A program made the position numbers and the translations under genes. The notes under the pieces were generated by a model. The model worked only from the letters and a program-made list of their open reading frames with translations, was not told where the DNA came from and searched no databases. This document shows, piece by piece, positions 9,792 to 17,808 of a DNA stretch of 64,000 bases. The stretch is taken from the NCBI RefSeq assembly GCF_004683885.1, contig NZ_CP038440.1:1460001-1524000 (forward strand). Reading direction: 5' to 3'. Positions within the stretch are counted from its first letter, which is position 1. Each line of letters starts with the position of its first letter. The DNA is from Brevundimonas sp. MF30-B. GTDB lineage: Bacteria > Pseudomonadota > Alphaproteobacteria > Caulobacterales > Caulobacteraceae.

Positions 9792-10238
9792 ATGACGGAT
9801 TCGTTCCTAGACGAGATGCTGCCGCAACTGGCTTCCGTGGCGGCGCACACCCATGCGCTGGGGTTTCGCTGGATCGGCAGAGAGGCCGAGCGGGTCCGGA
9901 TAGGGGCTCCATGGCGCGAAGATCTGGTGGGCGACGCGGACAGCGGCGTTTTGGCAGGCGGCTTGGTGACCGCCTTGCTCGACCACGCCGGCGGCCTGGC
10001 GATCTGGGCGCGGATGGGAGAGTTCCGTCCCGTCGCGACCCTGGATCTCCGGGTCGACTACATGCGGGCGGCGGCGGCGGGTCGCGAACTGGTGGCTGAA
10101 GCGCGTTGCTATCGATTGACCTCGTCGATCGCCTTCGTGCGCGGGTGGGCTTTCGAGGATGATCCATCCGATCCCGTCGCTGCAGCCCAGGCGGCCTACA
10201 TGCTGACCGAGCCGCGCGGCAGGAGCGACGCCGCGTGA
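9792..10238 (+). CDS. PaaI-family hotdog thioesterase (first of a pair)
   Basis: A 148-residue hotdog-fold protein. The central GVLAGGLVTALLDHAGGLAI resembles the catalytic helix of the PaaI/DUF4442 acyl-CoA thioesterases, followed by TLDLRVDYMR, the conserved strand that begins the second half. It would hydrolyse acyl-CoA thioesters in the cytoplasm; the substrate cannot be told. Its stop codon overlaps the GTG of the next gene, also a hotdog protein, so the two may form a hetero-oligomer. A weak SD (AAGG) precedes the ATG. Confidence 0.82.
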   Translation: MTDSFLDEMLPQLASVAAHTHALGFRWIGREAERVRIGAPWREDLVGDADSGVLAGGLVTALLDHAGGLAIWARMGEFRPVATLDLRVDYMRAAAAGRELVAEARCYRLTSSIAFVRGWAFEDDPSDPVAAAQAAYMLTEPRGRSDAA

Positions 10239-10627
10239 GCCTGCTGCAGACGATGCCCTACGCCCGCTTCCTGGGGTTGGAGGAGCGTGATGACGGGAAA
10301 GGGCGGATCGTGGTCATGCCCTTTCAGCCCATGCTCATCGGCAATCCGATGTTGCCCGCCCTGCATGGCGGAGCGACGGCGGCCCTTTTGGAGCTCACCG
10401 CCATCGCCGAGGCGGCCGCCGCCTTTCCGGCGGAGCGCCTGCCCAAGCCGATCAATGTCACGATCGCCTATCTGCGCACCGGACGGCCGCTCGAGGTGTA
10501 CGCTCAAGCCCGGATCAGCAAGGCCGGTCGCCGCGTCGCCCATGTCGTCGCCGACGCCTGGCAAGACGATCCGGAACAACCGATCGCTTCCCTGACGGCC
10601 CATTTTCTGCTGGGACAGAACAGCTAG
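10235..10627 (+). CDS. PaaI-family hotdog thioesterase (second of a pair)
   Basis: A 130-residue hotdog protein with MLPALHGGATAALLELTAI at the catalytic helix and INVTIAYLRTGRP at the second-half strand, both typical of PaaI-type thioesterases. It starts at a GTG that overlaps the previous gene's TGA, implying translational coupling. The pair diverge in sequence, so this is an old duplication or assembly. The substrate is unknown. Confidence 0.85.
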   Translation: MSLLQTMPYARFLGLEERDDGKGRIVVMPFQPMLIGNPMLPALHGGATAALLELTAIAEAAAAFPAERLPKPINVTIAYLRTGRPLEVYAQARISKAGRRVAHVVADAWQDDPEQPIASLTAHFLLGQNS

Positions 10628-10683
10628 AAGTTGCCTGGATCGCCATCCTGTGATTGCGTTTGACGCATCTAGGGGAGGCTCCA

Positions 10684-11046
10684 ATGACAAGACGCCAAAT
10701 CGGCCGCTCGGTGGCCGAGCAGTTGTTCGCCGCCGAATCCGCCATCGACGACGCCTTGGCAGAAGCGGGCGCGCTGGCATCCCTGCTGCCGAGAGCCAGG
10801 CAGGACGCCCGCCTGTCGGCGGTCGCCGGACACGAAGCCGTTGCGGCGACGGCTGCGGGGCTCGGAGCCCTGACCGAAGCGCGCGGCCAGCTGGTGAAAG
10901 CCCACCTCGCCCTGGCGGCGCTGGCGGCCCAGCTTGGGATGAACGATCTCGCGGTCGGTCCGCTCGACAAGCCGGCGGACCGTCCACCCCGCAAGGCGCG
11001 TCTCGCTTTGATCCATTCCAGGCGCCAGTCCGCCCTGACAGGGTAA
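10684..11046 (+). CDS. small helical protein, paralogue of the next gene
   Basis: A 120-residue, alanine-rich, probably all-helical cytoplasmic protein of unknown function. The ATG at 10684 is preferred over an earlier in-frame start because GGGGAGG lies just upstream of it. From about residue 15 it aligns without gaps to the following gene: AESAIDDALAEA against TEQAVDAAITRA, a shared VAG, and AVGPLDK against AVGPINK at the end of the homologous block. No enzyme motifs are present, and the C-terminal tail is basic. Confidence 0.7.
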   Translation: MTRRQIGRSVAEQLFAAESAIDDALAEAGALASLLPRARQDARLSAVAGHEAVAATAAGLGALTEARGQLVKAHLALAALAAQLGMNDLAVGPLDKPADRPPRKARLALIHSRRQSALTG

Positions 11047-11116
11047 ACAAAATCCTACCAACCTGACCGTGCGTATGTTAAGGCCTTGTTCACCGTAACC
11101 ACTTGGAGGGTGTTTC

Positions 11117-11458
11117 ATGGATCGGGTTGAAGTCGTCGCTGGCGTTGCTGGTGACCTGTATGCAACTGAGCAAGCCGTCGACGCGGCCATCACGCGGGCC
11201 ACGACCCTCGTTCAATCCATGATCGGCGCTCGCGCGGCCCTTGAGGTCTCGCCGGTGGCCGGCTCTGGCTCGCAGGCCAAGGCCATGGAAGCTATTGCGG
11301 CGTTGGGCGTCGCCCGCGAGGCCGTGGTCGCCTGCCACTCCGAACTCCAGAAGGATCACCGCAAGCTCGGCTGGGGCGTCTATGCGGTTGGGCCGATCAA
11401 CAAGGGCGACGACTGGGAAACGCCCATCGGTTCGACGCCCAAGCTGCGGGTGGCGTGA
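11117..11458 (+). CDS. small helical protein, paralogue of the previous gene
   Basis: A 113-residue protein, predicted helical, without signal peptide or membrane segment, and with a strong SD (TTGGAGGG). It shares a gap-free block of about 80 residues with the gene just upstream and ends in a conserved-looking AVGPINKGDDWETP tail. A good hairpin-plus-T-run terminator follows at 11513, so the two paralogues may share one transcript. I do not recognise the function; the pair may be a Caulobacterales-specific family. Confidence 0.72.
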   Translation: MDRVEVVAGVAGDLYATEQAVDAAITRATTLVQSMIGARAALEVSPVAGSGSQAKAMEAIAALGVAREAVVACHSELQKDHRKLGWGVYAVGPINKGDDWETPIGSTPKLRVA

Positions 11459-11512
11459 ATTCGCAGTAAGATTGATGCTTAGCCGTATCGGTTGAGCTCG
11501 AAACATTGCAGG

Positions 11513-11547
11513 ATCGCCCTCGTGTCGCGGATACGGGGGCGATTTTT
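11513..11547 (+). terminator. rho-independent terminator
   Basis: An 11-bp stem (ATCGCCCTCGT against ACGGGGGCGAT, one G-U) with a 9-nt loop is followed directly by TTTTT. It fits the end of the paralogue transcript. The ATG of the next gene begins one base after the T-run. Confidence 0.75.
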
Positions 11548-11548
11548 C

Positions 11549-11977
11549 ATGTTTGACACCCTCTACACGCAGATCGGAGCCGGTCTGACGATTGCTGTCG
11601 CGCTGTTCGCCTTTCTGAAGGGAGACGAACCCGAGCGCATAGGTGCCGGGGCCTACGTTTTCCTCTGGTTCGCTTCGTTGTTGGTGCAGAACGACAGCAA
11701 TATCTATCATTTGCCTTGGAGCGTCTTCGCCTTGGACTTGATCATGCTGCTCATACTGAGCGGCCTGACATGGAAGTCCAACCGGGCTTGGCCTCTGTGG
11801 GCCACGGCTCTCCAGCTGCTCGCCGTGGCCAGCCATCTGTTTGTAATGATTGACCTTCGTCCATCATTGACGGCCTTCTACACAGTGCTGAACATCGCCA
11901 GCTATGGCGTTCTGCTCAGCATCGCCATCGGCACCTTTTGGGCTTGGCAGGAGCGTCGCGCCCAGGGCTTGGAATAG
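11549..11977 (+). CDS. small integral membrane protein, about four TM segments
   Basis: A 142-residue hydrophobic protein with about four or five membrane helices (roughly 8-22, 31-44, 52-70, 77-95, 104-128) and a short basic tail. No family is recognised. The ATG at 11549 sits immediately after the terminator T-run, so either the message is leaderless or made by read-through, or translation begins later; the absence of a good SD leaves this open. It precedes an S24 repressor gene by 61 bp on the same strand. Confidence 0.65.
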   Translation: MFDTLYTQIGAGLTIAVALFAFLKGDEPERIGAGAYVFLWFASLLVQNDSNIYHLPWSVFALDLIMLLILSGLTWKSNRAWPLWATALQLLAVASHLFVMIDLRPSLTAFYTVLNIASYGVLLSIAIGTFWAWQERRAQGLE

Positions 11978-12038
11978 GTGGATATTCCTATTATTCTCGG
12001 ATAAGATGTTTGGCAGGTGATTCGGCGAAAGGCCGCAG

Positions 12039-12668
12039 ATGCCCCTGTCTCACGCCAAGCTCTGGCGCGCGGTCGATAATCTGGCGCGTCGCGAGGGTCT
12101 GTCGCCGTCCGGCCTGGCGCGGCGAGCGGGCCTGGACCCGACCAGCTTCAATCCCTCCAAACGCATGGGGCCGGGCGATCCGCCGCGGCCGCGCTGGCCC
12201 TCCACCGAGAGCCTGAACCGCGTTCTTGAGGCGACGGGCGCGTCCCTGGCCCAGTTCGCCGCCCTGGCCGAGGACGATGCGCCGCAGACCCTGCCGTTGC
12301 TCGGCCTGGCCCAGGCCGGCGAGGATGGATTCTTCGATGACGCGGGCCTGCCGCTCGGGGAGGGCTGGGATCAGACCGAACTGCCACGCGCGGGCGGCGC
12401 GCGCTTCAGCTTGAGGATCAGCGGAGATTCCATGGCGCCCCTGTATCGCGAGGGGGATCGGGTGATCGTCGATCGGGACGCGAGCCAGGTGCGAAAAGGC
12501 GATCGGGTGGTGGTGCGCACCATGACCGGTGAAACCCTGGCCAAGGAGGTCGCAGCTCAGAATGCGCGTTCGCTCACCCTGCGGTCCATCAATCCGGCCT
12601 ATGAAGATCGCGTGCTGGCGAAGGCCGACATCGCCTGGATGGCGCGCATCTTGTGGGTCAGCCAATAG
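12039..12668 (+). CDS. S24-family (LexA/CI-like) transcriptional repressor with HTH
   Basis: A 209-residue regulator. The N-terminal HTH (about 5-75, LSPSGLARRAGLDPTSFNPSK) is followed by an S24 peptidase domain with the nucleophile Ser131 in GDSMAP and the general base Lys169 in LAKEV. These proteins bind operators as dimers and cleave themselves on RecA or stress signals, though many chromosomal members no longer cleave. SD GAAAGG. No phage genes are adjacent, so this looks like a resident regulator rather than a prophage repressor. Confidence 0.88.
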   Translation: MPLSHAKLWRAVDNLARREGLSPSGLARRAGLDPTSFNPSKRMGPGDPPRPRWPSTESLNRVLEATGASLAQFAALAEDDAPQTLPLLGLAQAGEDGFFDDAGLPLGEGWDQTELPRAGGARFSLRISGDSMAPLYREGDRVIVDRDASQVRKGDRVVVRTMTGETLAKEVAAQNARSLTLRSINPAYEDRVLAKADIAWMARILWVSQ

Positions 12669-12677
12669 CCAACGAAA

Positions 12678-12701
12678 GAAGCCGCCCCGAGGGGCGGCTT
12701 C
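12678..12701. terminator. bidirectional terminator hairpin between convergent genes
   Basis: A perfect 11-bp stem (GAAGCCGCCCC / GGGGCGGCTTC) with a 2-nt GA loop lies 9 bp after the S24 gene stop and about 20 bp from the convergent SH3 gene. The minus-strand side is followed by TTTC; the plus side has no T-run. Confidence 0.65.
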
Positions 12702-12723
12702 CGATCGTCGACTTGGTCGGTCG

Positions 12724-13197
12724 TCACTGGGTGACGTAGTTGGCGTTCACCCAGCCGCCGCCGGCGATCTGGATCCACTGGCCTTGCGAGGCCACGGCGG
12801 TGAAGGGCTGTCCGGCCGAAAGGCTGCCCACCTGGCGGAAGCCGGTGCCCGGGCCGCCGCGGATGCGCAGGTTGGATGCCGCGCGATACATGTTGGCGTT
12901 CTGCTGAGCGATGGCGCGGGTGCGTTGCTGGTTGCAGCCGATGTAGGAACCGGCCGCGGCGCCGGCGCCGGCGCCGACCACGGCGCCCAGGGTCCGCTCA
13001 TTGCTGGACACCCGGCTCCCGGCCAGACCGCCGATCAGGCCGCCGATCAGCGCGCCCGCCTGCTGACGTCCGCCGGGGGCGTCGCAGTTGGTGATGCCGT
13101 TGGCCTGCTGGGCCGAGGCGGCGGTGGGGACGGCGCCGGCGGCCAGGGCCGCTACCATGGCGACGCCGGCAAGGGCGGAGTTGAAGGTCTTCGACAT
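12724..13197 (-). CDS. secreted glycine-zipper and SH3-domain protein
   Basis: A 157-residue periplasmic protein. It has a signal peptide (about 1-29, ASA-Q), a glycine-zipper segment (ALIGGLIGGLAGS and AVVGAGAGAAAGS, about 48-85) resembling 2TM/Rick_17kDa surface antigens, and a bacterial SH3-like domain at the end (NLRIRGGPGTGF to GGGWVNANYV). The combination suggests an envelope protein that inserts in or lines the membrane and binds peptidoglycan. An SD (AGGAGAG) precedes the start. Confidence 0.82.
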   Translation of the reverse strand: MSKTFNSALAGVAMVAALAAGAVPTAASAQQANGITNCDAPGGRQQAGALIGGLIGGLAGSRVSSNERTLGAVVGAGAGAAAGSYIGCNQQRTRAIAQQNANMYRAASNLRIRGGPGTGFRQVGSLSAGQPFTAVASQGQWIQIAGGGWVNANYVTQ

Positions 13198-13316
13198 GGC
13201 TCTCTCCTGTCATCGAGTTCGTCGATGAGGGGAGATTGGCAGGGCGAAGCTGAAGGCTGTCGGAGGCCGCCAGTCAGATTGCGTTCATATTGATTGCTCG
13301 CCCTAAGCAGACGGCG

Positions 13317-14993
13317 TCAGGTCTTGTCAGCGAGGTCGCCTGCCGCGCCCTTTTCGATCAGGGCAATGGTTTCCGGCAGGCCGTAGATGGCGGCGAAGGA
13401 GCCGAAGCGCGGTCCCTGGCTGTCGCCGAGCAGCACTTCGTACAATGCCGCGAACCAGGCGCGCAGGGGCTGGAAGGCGTGCTCCTTGCCCACCGCATAA
13501 ACCTCGCCCTGGATGAGTTCGCCGTCCGTCGTGTCGGCGGGCAGGGCGCGCAGGCGGGCGGCCAGGTCGCGGAAGGCCGCCGCTTCCTGCTCTGTCGGTG
13601 CGCGGAAGGTCTTCGTGGGCCGCACGAAGTCCTCGTAGTAGTTCAGCGCGCGGTCCATCAGCTGGTCCAGCACCGGCTCGTTGTCCGGCGTCGCCTCGGG
13701 CAGGTAGCGCGCCATATAGGCCCACAGCTGGTCCTTGTTCGACGCATTGGCCACGCCGACCAGATTCAGCAGCAGGGCGAAGCTGACCGGGCTGGCGACC
13801 TGGGGTGGGGCGCCGGCGTGGATCGACCAGACGGCGTTGTCGATCTGCTTGGCCGGTTCCTGGCCGCCGAACTGGTCGATGAAGCTGAGATAGTCGTCGA
13901 TGGCGCGCGGAATGACGTTGAAGTGCAGGCTCTTGGCCGACTTGGGCGACTGGAACATGTACCAGCTGAGGCTCTCGGGCGTGCCGTAGCGCAGCCATTG
14001 CTCCATCGTGAGGCCGTTGCCCTTGGACTTGGAGATCTTCTTGCCCTCGACATCGAGGAAGAGCTCGTAGTTGAAGCCGACCGGCGGTTCGCCGCCCATG
14101 ACGCGGCAAAGCTTGGAGGATTCGCGCACGGATTCGATCAGGTCCTTGCCCGCCATCTCGTAGTCCACGTCCAGCGCGGTCCAGCGCATGGCCCAGTCGG
14201 GCTTCCACTGGAGCTTCACATGGCCGCCGGTGACCGGAACGGTGGTGCGGCCGCCCGCGGGGTCGTCGAAGGTGATGGTCCCGGCCTCGACGTCGCGCTC
14301 CAGCGTCGGCACCTGCAGAACGTGGCCGGTGATCGGGCTGATGGGCAGGAAGGGGGAGTAGGTGGCGCGCCGCTCTTCGCCCAGGGTCGGCAGCATGACC
14401 GCCTGGATGGCGTCGAACCGCTCCAGCACGCGCAGCAGGACCTCGTCGAACCGACCGGAGCGATAGGTCTCGGTCGAGCTCATGAACTCGTAGTCGAAGC
14501 CGAACGAATCCAGGAAGGCGCGCAGGCGGGCGTTGTTGTGGGCGCCGAAGCTGTCGTGGGCGCCGAACGGGTCGCGCACCTTGGTCAGCGGCAGGTGCAG
14601 GTCCTCGCGCAGCATGTCCGGATTGGGCACGCCCTCCGGGACCTTGCGCAGGCCGTCCATGTCGTCGGAGAAGGCGATCAGGCGGGTCGGCCAGTGGTCG
14701 CCGGTCAAGGCCCGGAAGGCGTTGCGCACCATGGTGGTGCGCGCGACCTCGCCGAAGGTGCCCATGTGGGGCAGGCCCGAGGGGCCGTAGCCGGTCTCCA
14801 GGATCACCGGCTTTTGCAGCGCCTCGAAGGTCGCCAGGGCCTCGTCGGCCTTGCCCGCGTCGATCAGCAGCCGGGCGGCGGACCGCTCGGCGTCGGACAG
14901 CCGCTTCTTCAGGACATGGTCCAGCAGATTGCGGGCCTGTTCAAAGGGCCAGGAGCGGGCGTCGCGGGCGAGGGTCTCGAGGTTGCGTAGCAT
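13317..14993 (-). CDS. lysS: class I lysyl-tRNA synthetase
   Basis: A 558-residue class I LysRS (archaeal type, also called LysK). It charges tRNA-Lys with lysine. The HIGH-equivalent is GPSGLPHMG (residues 70-78) and the KMSKS loop is KISKS (about 316-320). Class I LysRS is typical of archaea and alphaproteobacteria, whereas most bacteria use an unrelated class II enzyme. A tRNA-Lys gene lies 5 kb away but is not linked transcriptionally. The long frame on the opposite strand is a composition artefact. Confidence 0.95.
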   Translation of the reverse strand: MLRNLETLARDARSWPFEQARNLLDHVLKKRLSDAERSAARLLIDAGKADEALATFEALQKPVILETGYGPSGLPHMGTFGEVARTTMVRNAFRALTGDHWPTRLIAFSDDMDGLRKVPEGVPNPDMLREDLHLPLTKVRDPFGAHDSFGAHNNARLRAFLDSFGFDYEFMSSTETYRSGRFDEVLLRVLERFDAIQAVMLPTLGEERRATYSPFLPISPITGHVLQVPTLERDVEAGTITFDDPAGGRTTVPVTGGHVKLQWKPDWAMRWTALDVDYEMAGKDLIESVRESSKLCRVMGGEPPVGFNYELFLDVEGKKISKSKGNGLTMEQWLRYGTPESLSWYMFQSPKSAKSLHFNVIPRAIDDYLSFIDQFGGQEPAKQIDNAVWSIHAGAPPQVASPVSFALLLNLVGVANASNKDQLWAYMARYLPEATPDNEPVLDQLMDRALNYYEDFVRPTKTFRAPTEQEAAAFRDLAARLRALPADTTDGELIQGEVYAVGKEHAFQPLRAWFAALYEVLLGDSQGPRFGSFAAIYGLPETIALIEKGAAGDLADKT

Positions 14994-15071
14994 GCGACGG
15001 GCTTTGGCGCGTCGCGACGCTCAGGTCAACGAAGGCCGGGCCGGACGGCGCGGAAGGCCTGAGCCGGGCCC

Positions 15072-15263
15072 TTAGCGGCGATAACAGCCGGCGCCGGCCC
15101 ACAGCAGGTCGATGGTCGCCTCGGGCGCCCGCTGAAGAACACGCCCGTGCACCCCGTCCTTGCTGATGATCCCGCCGGGCTCGGCGGCGACGGGACGGGA
15201 GCCGGTGGCGAGCGCGACCGACAGGGCGAGGGCGAGGGCAGGGGCCAAAAGCGTGCGTTTCAT
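15072..15263 (-). CDS. small exported protein, hypothetical
   Basis: A 63-residue ORF with a clear signal peptide (about 1-27, VAAEP) and a short mature part containing one cysteine. No family is recognised. It sits between lysS and the HTH gene on the same strand. Codon use is consistent with coding, but the gene is too short for more. Confidence 0.45.
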   Translation of the reverse strand: MKRTLLAPALALALSVALATGSRPVAAEPGGIISKDGVHGRVLQRAPEATIDLLWAGAGCYRR

Positions 15264-15343
15264 GCCCTCGCCCTAGCGCGACGGCGCGGGGCGGGAAGGC
15301 GGATGCGACGAAGGCCCTCAGGCGGACGACAAACCGGCCCGCC

Positions 15344-16180
15344 TCAGGGCGGCGGATCGGCGCGGCGGGCGTCGTCAGGCTCGGCGGCGGAAAAAACACC
15401 GTCTGAATGGTGTGAATGGTGTGAAACCGACTGGAGCTCCAGCGCGGCGAGGCGCGCGTCGAGGCGGCGCCGACCGGCCAGGTCGCCGGGCGCGAGGGCG
15501 GCGGCGGCGCGGGCGATGGCCTCGATCTCGCGGCCCCGGCGCATCACGTCCTCCAGAACCTCGGCGCTGGGGTCGAGGTCGGGGTCGGGCAGGGGCGCGG
15601 GCTGGGGCGCGGCCTTGGGCGGCGGCTGTCGGGGCGGCGGCGTCTCGTTCGCGGCGCGGGCCATCTCGAGCATCTGGCGGTGAATGCGCATCCAGCCGGC
15701 GGCCTCGGGCCCGCGCCCGGCCAGGACGGCGCGGTTCATGCGCACCAGGGCGTGGCGGGCGATGTCGGCGTAGTCGGGCAGGCCGGCTTCGACCTCGGCC
15801 TCCAGATCCACGGGCTCGGGATCGGGCTGGTCCCGGCGCCGCCAGCCCTCGGCGCGGGCGCGCTGGCGCAGGGTGGACAGGCCCAGGTCGTAGCGGGCGC
15901 AGACGGTCTCGGCCGCATCGCCGGCCAGATAGTCCTGACGCGCCCGCGCCCAAACCGCGTCGGAGGCGCGGGTGTAGCCGCCGCGCCCGGTGTCGACGGA
16001 CCGGTCGGCGGACCGAGGCGAGGCGCGGACGTCGTAGAAGTCGTCGTCCGTCAGATAGTATTCGGATTCATCGACATAGGTGACCTGGGGGCCCGCGCCG
16101 GGCGCCGGGGCGGGCCAGGGATCAGCGAACGCGTCGTCGTCCGCGCGGTCGGATTGGGCCTCGGCCTCGTCGTTCTGCAT
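15344..16180 (-). CDS. protein with terminase-small-subunit-like HTH
   Basis: A 278-residue protein with a disordered acidic N-terminus. A helix-turn-helix follows at about 78-115 (ARQDYLAGDAAETVCARYDL, then LSTLRQRARAEGWRRRD), like the DNA-binding part of phage terminase small subunits or Tnp-type HTHs. The middle is helical and the C-terminus proline-rich with a His-Ser repeat (SHHSHHS). A strong SD (GGAGGGG) precedes the ATG. No terminase large subunit or other phage gene is nearby, so a resident DNA-binding role is more likely than packaging. The function is unknown. Confidence 0.65.
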   Translation of the reverse strand: MQNDEAEAQSDRADDDAFADPWPAPAPGAGPQVTYVDESEYYLTDDDFYDVRASPRSADRSVDTGRGGYTRASDAVWARARQDYLAGDAAETVCARYDLGLSTLRQRARAEGWRRRDQPDPEPVDLEAEVEAGLPDYADIARHALVRMNRAVLAGRGPEAAGWMRIHRQMLEMARAANETPPPRQPPPKAAPQPAPLPDPDLDPSAEVLEDVMRRGREIEAIARAAAALAPGDLAGRRRLDARLAALELQSVSHHSHHSDGVFSAAEPDDARRADPPP

Positions 16181-16318
16181 GCGCCCCTCCGAGGCCGGTT
16201 CGCCCGCCGATCGGGCCCAGGCAGTATGCGGCGGCGGGCAGGGGCGGCAGGCCGGCGGGCTCTGAAATCGGGAAAGTGGCGCGGGATCAGAGGGATGGAG
16301 CGCCAGACCATGCGCGGT

Positions 16319-16456
16319 CGACCCTCTCCCGATGGGGGGCTTGAGGCCCGCAGAGCGCGACGATGCGTCTTGGCCGAGACGGTGAGGGTCGAGGGTGAGC
16401 CGGCGGCTTCGCCGCCTTGCGCCGCCGCGCCCCCCTCATCCGAGCCGGGAGAAGGG
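16319..16456 (+). repeat. dispersed hairpin-rich intergenic repeat, copy A
   Basis: About 140 bp sharing ordered blocks with copy B: ACCCTCTCCC, then GGGCTTGAGGC, CGCAGAGCGC, GATGCG, GGTGAGGGTCGA, GCGGCTTCGCCG and CCCCTCATCCGA, with decayed palindromes at the end (GGGAGAAGG). It fills most of the 333-bp gap between the HTH gene and the DsbA-like gene. No coding is seen in it. Confidence 0.75.
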
Positions 16457-16513
16457 ATGTTGAAAGCGCCCGCCCCGCTGCACATCTGCACGGCTCATCG
16501 AAAAGGACGCGCC

Positions 16514-17188
16514 ATGACCCGGACCCTGCATATCGACTTCGTCTCGGACGTGGTCTGCCCCTGGTGCGTGGTGGGGCTGGGCGGGCTGGAGACGGCGCTG
16601 GAGCGACTGAAGCCCGAGGGGATCACCGCCGAGATCGCGTTTCGGCCGTTCGAGCTGAACCCCGACATGGCGCCCGAGGGCGAGAACATCGTCGAGCACA
16701 TCGGCCGCAAATACGGCGCGACGCCGGAACAGTCGGCCGCCAACCGGGAGATGATCCGCGCCCGCGCCGCCGAGGCCATGCCCGACGTCGACGGACAGCC
16801 CTTCGACATGCGGATGGGCGAGGACAGCCGGATCTGGAACACCTTCGACGCCCATCGCCTGCTGCACTGGGCGGGCGAACAGGGCGCGGACGCGCAAGCC
16901 CGGCTGAAGAAGGCGCTGTTCCAGGCTCACTTCACCGACAACCGCGACCTGACCGACGCCGGCGTGCTGACCCAGGCGGCGGAGGCGGCGGGGCTGGACC
17001 GGGCCGAGGCCGCCGAGGTCCTGGCCTCGGGCCGCCATGTCGAAGCGGTGCGCGCCGAACAGGCCCAGTGGCGCGCGCGAGGCATCAGCGCCGTGCCGGC
17101 GGTCGTGGTGGAGGGCAAATACCTGATCTCCGGCGGCCAGCCGGCGTCGGTGTTCGAAGAGGCGTTGCGCAAGATCGCCAGCGAATGA
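16514..17188 (+). CDS. DsbA-family (FrnE-like) thiol oxidoreductase
   Basis: A 224-residue cytoplasmic thioredoxin-fold protein of the FrnE/2-hydroxychromene-carboxylate-isomerase branch. The redox CPWC (Cys15, Cys18) follows the first strand (HIDFVSDVV), and a cis-proline strand is present (ISAVPAVVV). There is no signal peptide, so it acts inside the cell, probably as a disulfide isomerase or polyketide-type oxidoreductase. The ATG at 16514 is chosen because the fold begins there and GGAC lies upstream; the longer open frame is artefactual. Its stop codon is the first part of repeat copy B, and copy A lies just upstream. Confidence 0.9.
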   Translation: MTRTLHIDFVSDVVCPWCVVGLGGLETALERLKPEGITAEIAFRPFELNPDMAPEGENIVEHIGRKYGATPEQSAANREMIRARAAEAMPDVDGQPFDMRMGEDSRIWNTFDAHRLLHWAGEQGADAQARLKKALFQAHFTDNRDLTDAGVLTQAAEAAGLDRAEAAEVLASGRHVEAVRAEQAQWRARGISAVPAVVVEGKYLISGGQPASVFEEALRKIASE

Positions 17189-17343
17189 CCCTCTCCCGCT
17201 GGGAGAGGGCTTGAGGCTCGCAGAGCGCAGCGATGCGCCAGCCGAAAGGGTGAGGGTCGAACGCTTGATCGGCGGCTTCGCCGACAGCAACCGCCGCCCC
17301 TCATCCGACCCCTTCGGGGCCACCTTCTCCCATCGGGAGAAGG
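17187..17343 (+). repeat. dispersed hairpin-rich intergenic repeat, copy B
   Basis: A more intact copy of about 157 bp: a hairpin CCCTCTCCC-GCT-GGGAGAGGG, the blocks shared with copy A, a hairpin CCCCTTCGGGG, and a terminal hairpin CCTTCTCCC-AT-GGGAGAAGG. It fills the whole space between the convergent DsbA-like and Zeta-like genes, and its first bases form part of the DsbA-like stop codon. The distal part (CCCCTCATCCG to the last hairpin) matches the repeat units around 35.3-35.9 kb. Confidence 0.85.
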
Positions 17344-17347
17344 ACGG

Positions 17348-17626
17348 TCAGGCGGCCTTCCAGGCGCGGATGCGGCGGGCATGGGCGCGCGTGGCCAGGG
17401 TCGTCTCCAGCACCACATCGGCGCGATCCAGAACCAGAGCGTCCAGCCGCTCCAGCACCAGCCGCCCGGCCGCCAGATCGCGCGCCGCGCCCTCGCCCGT
17501 CAGACCGCGCGCCACCTCGTCTGGGTTCACGAACCGGAACGCCGCCGCCCGCTGACGCAGGAAGCGGTTGATGAAAGTGGTCTTCCCGGCACCGTTCGGC
17601 CCGGCGAGGAGGACGAGGGTGGGCAT
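17348..17626 (-). pseudogene. Zeta-toxin-like P-loop kinase, truncated at the repeat
   Basis: This 92-residue ORF is the N-terminal half of a Zeta-like AAA/P-loop protein: Walker A AGPNGAGKTT (Lys15), NPDEVARGL, then VVLETTLATRAHARRIRAWKAA and stop. Relatives are about 190-200 residues and continue with a lid and C-terminal lobe. Here the frame ends 5 bp before repeat copy B, so the C-terminal half is gone. The ATG at 17626 has a good SD (GGAAG); an alternative ATG at 17674 overlaps the upstream small ORF's stop. Kinase activity is unlikely in this form. Confidence 0.7.
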
Positions 17627-17670
17627 TCCAATCTTCCGAAAAGTTGGGTCATCACCCAGCGATTGAAGCC

Positions 17671-17808
17671 TCATTTCATGAAGTCGAAGACGTATTGGTG
17701 TGGGTACGAGCGAAAGTGCGCGCATACCTTTTCCAACCGCCGGAACCGAATGCGCTCGTAGGCGCGCACAGGAACCAACTTCACTCGTTCGACGGAGTTA
17801 TCCGTCAT
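17671..17808 (-). CDS. small ORF upstream of the Zeta-like remnant, possible antitoxin-like partner
   Basis: A 45-residue basic protein (MTDNSVERVKLVPVRAYERI and onward), ending FDFMK. The stop overlaps a downstream ATG in the ATGA arrangement usual for coupled toxin-antitoxin pairs. It has no recognised domain. An antitoxin role is only an inference from its position in front of a Zeta-like gene. Confidence 0.4.
   Translation of the reverse strand: MTDNSVERVKLVPVRAYERIRFRRLEKVCAHFRSYPHQYVFDFMK

Noticed and set aside
12039..12668. Prophage called from the S24 repressor
   Set aside because: No integrase, structural or lysis genes are near it.
13290..14990. 566-codon plus-strand frame
   Set aside because: Antisense to lysS, which has clear HIGH and KISKS motifs; shadow of GC bias.
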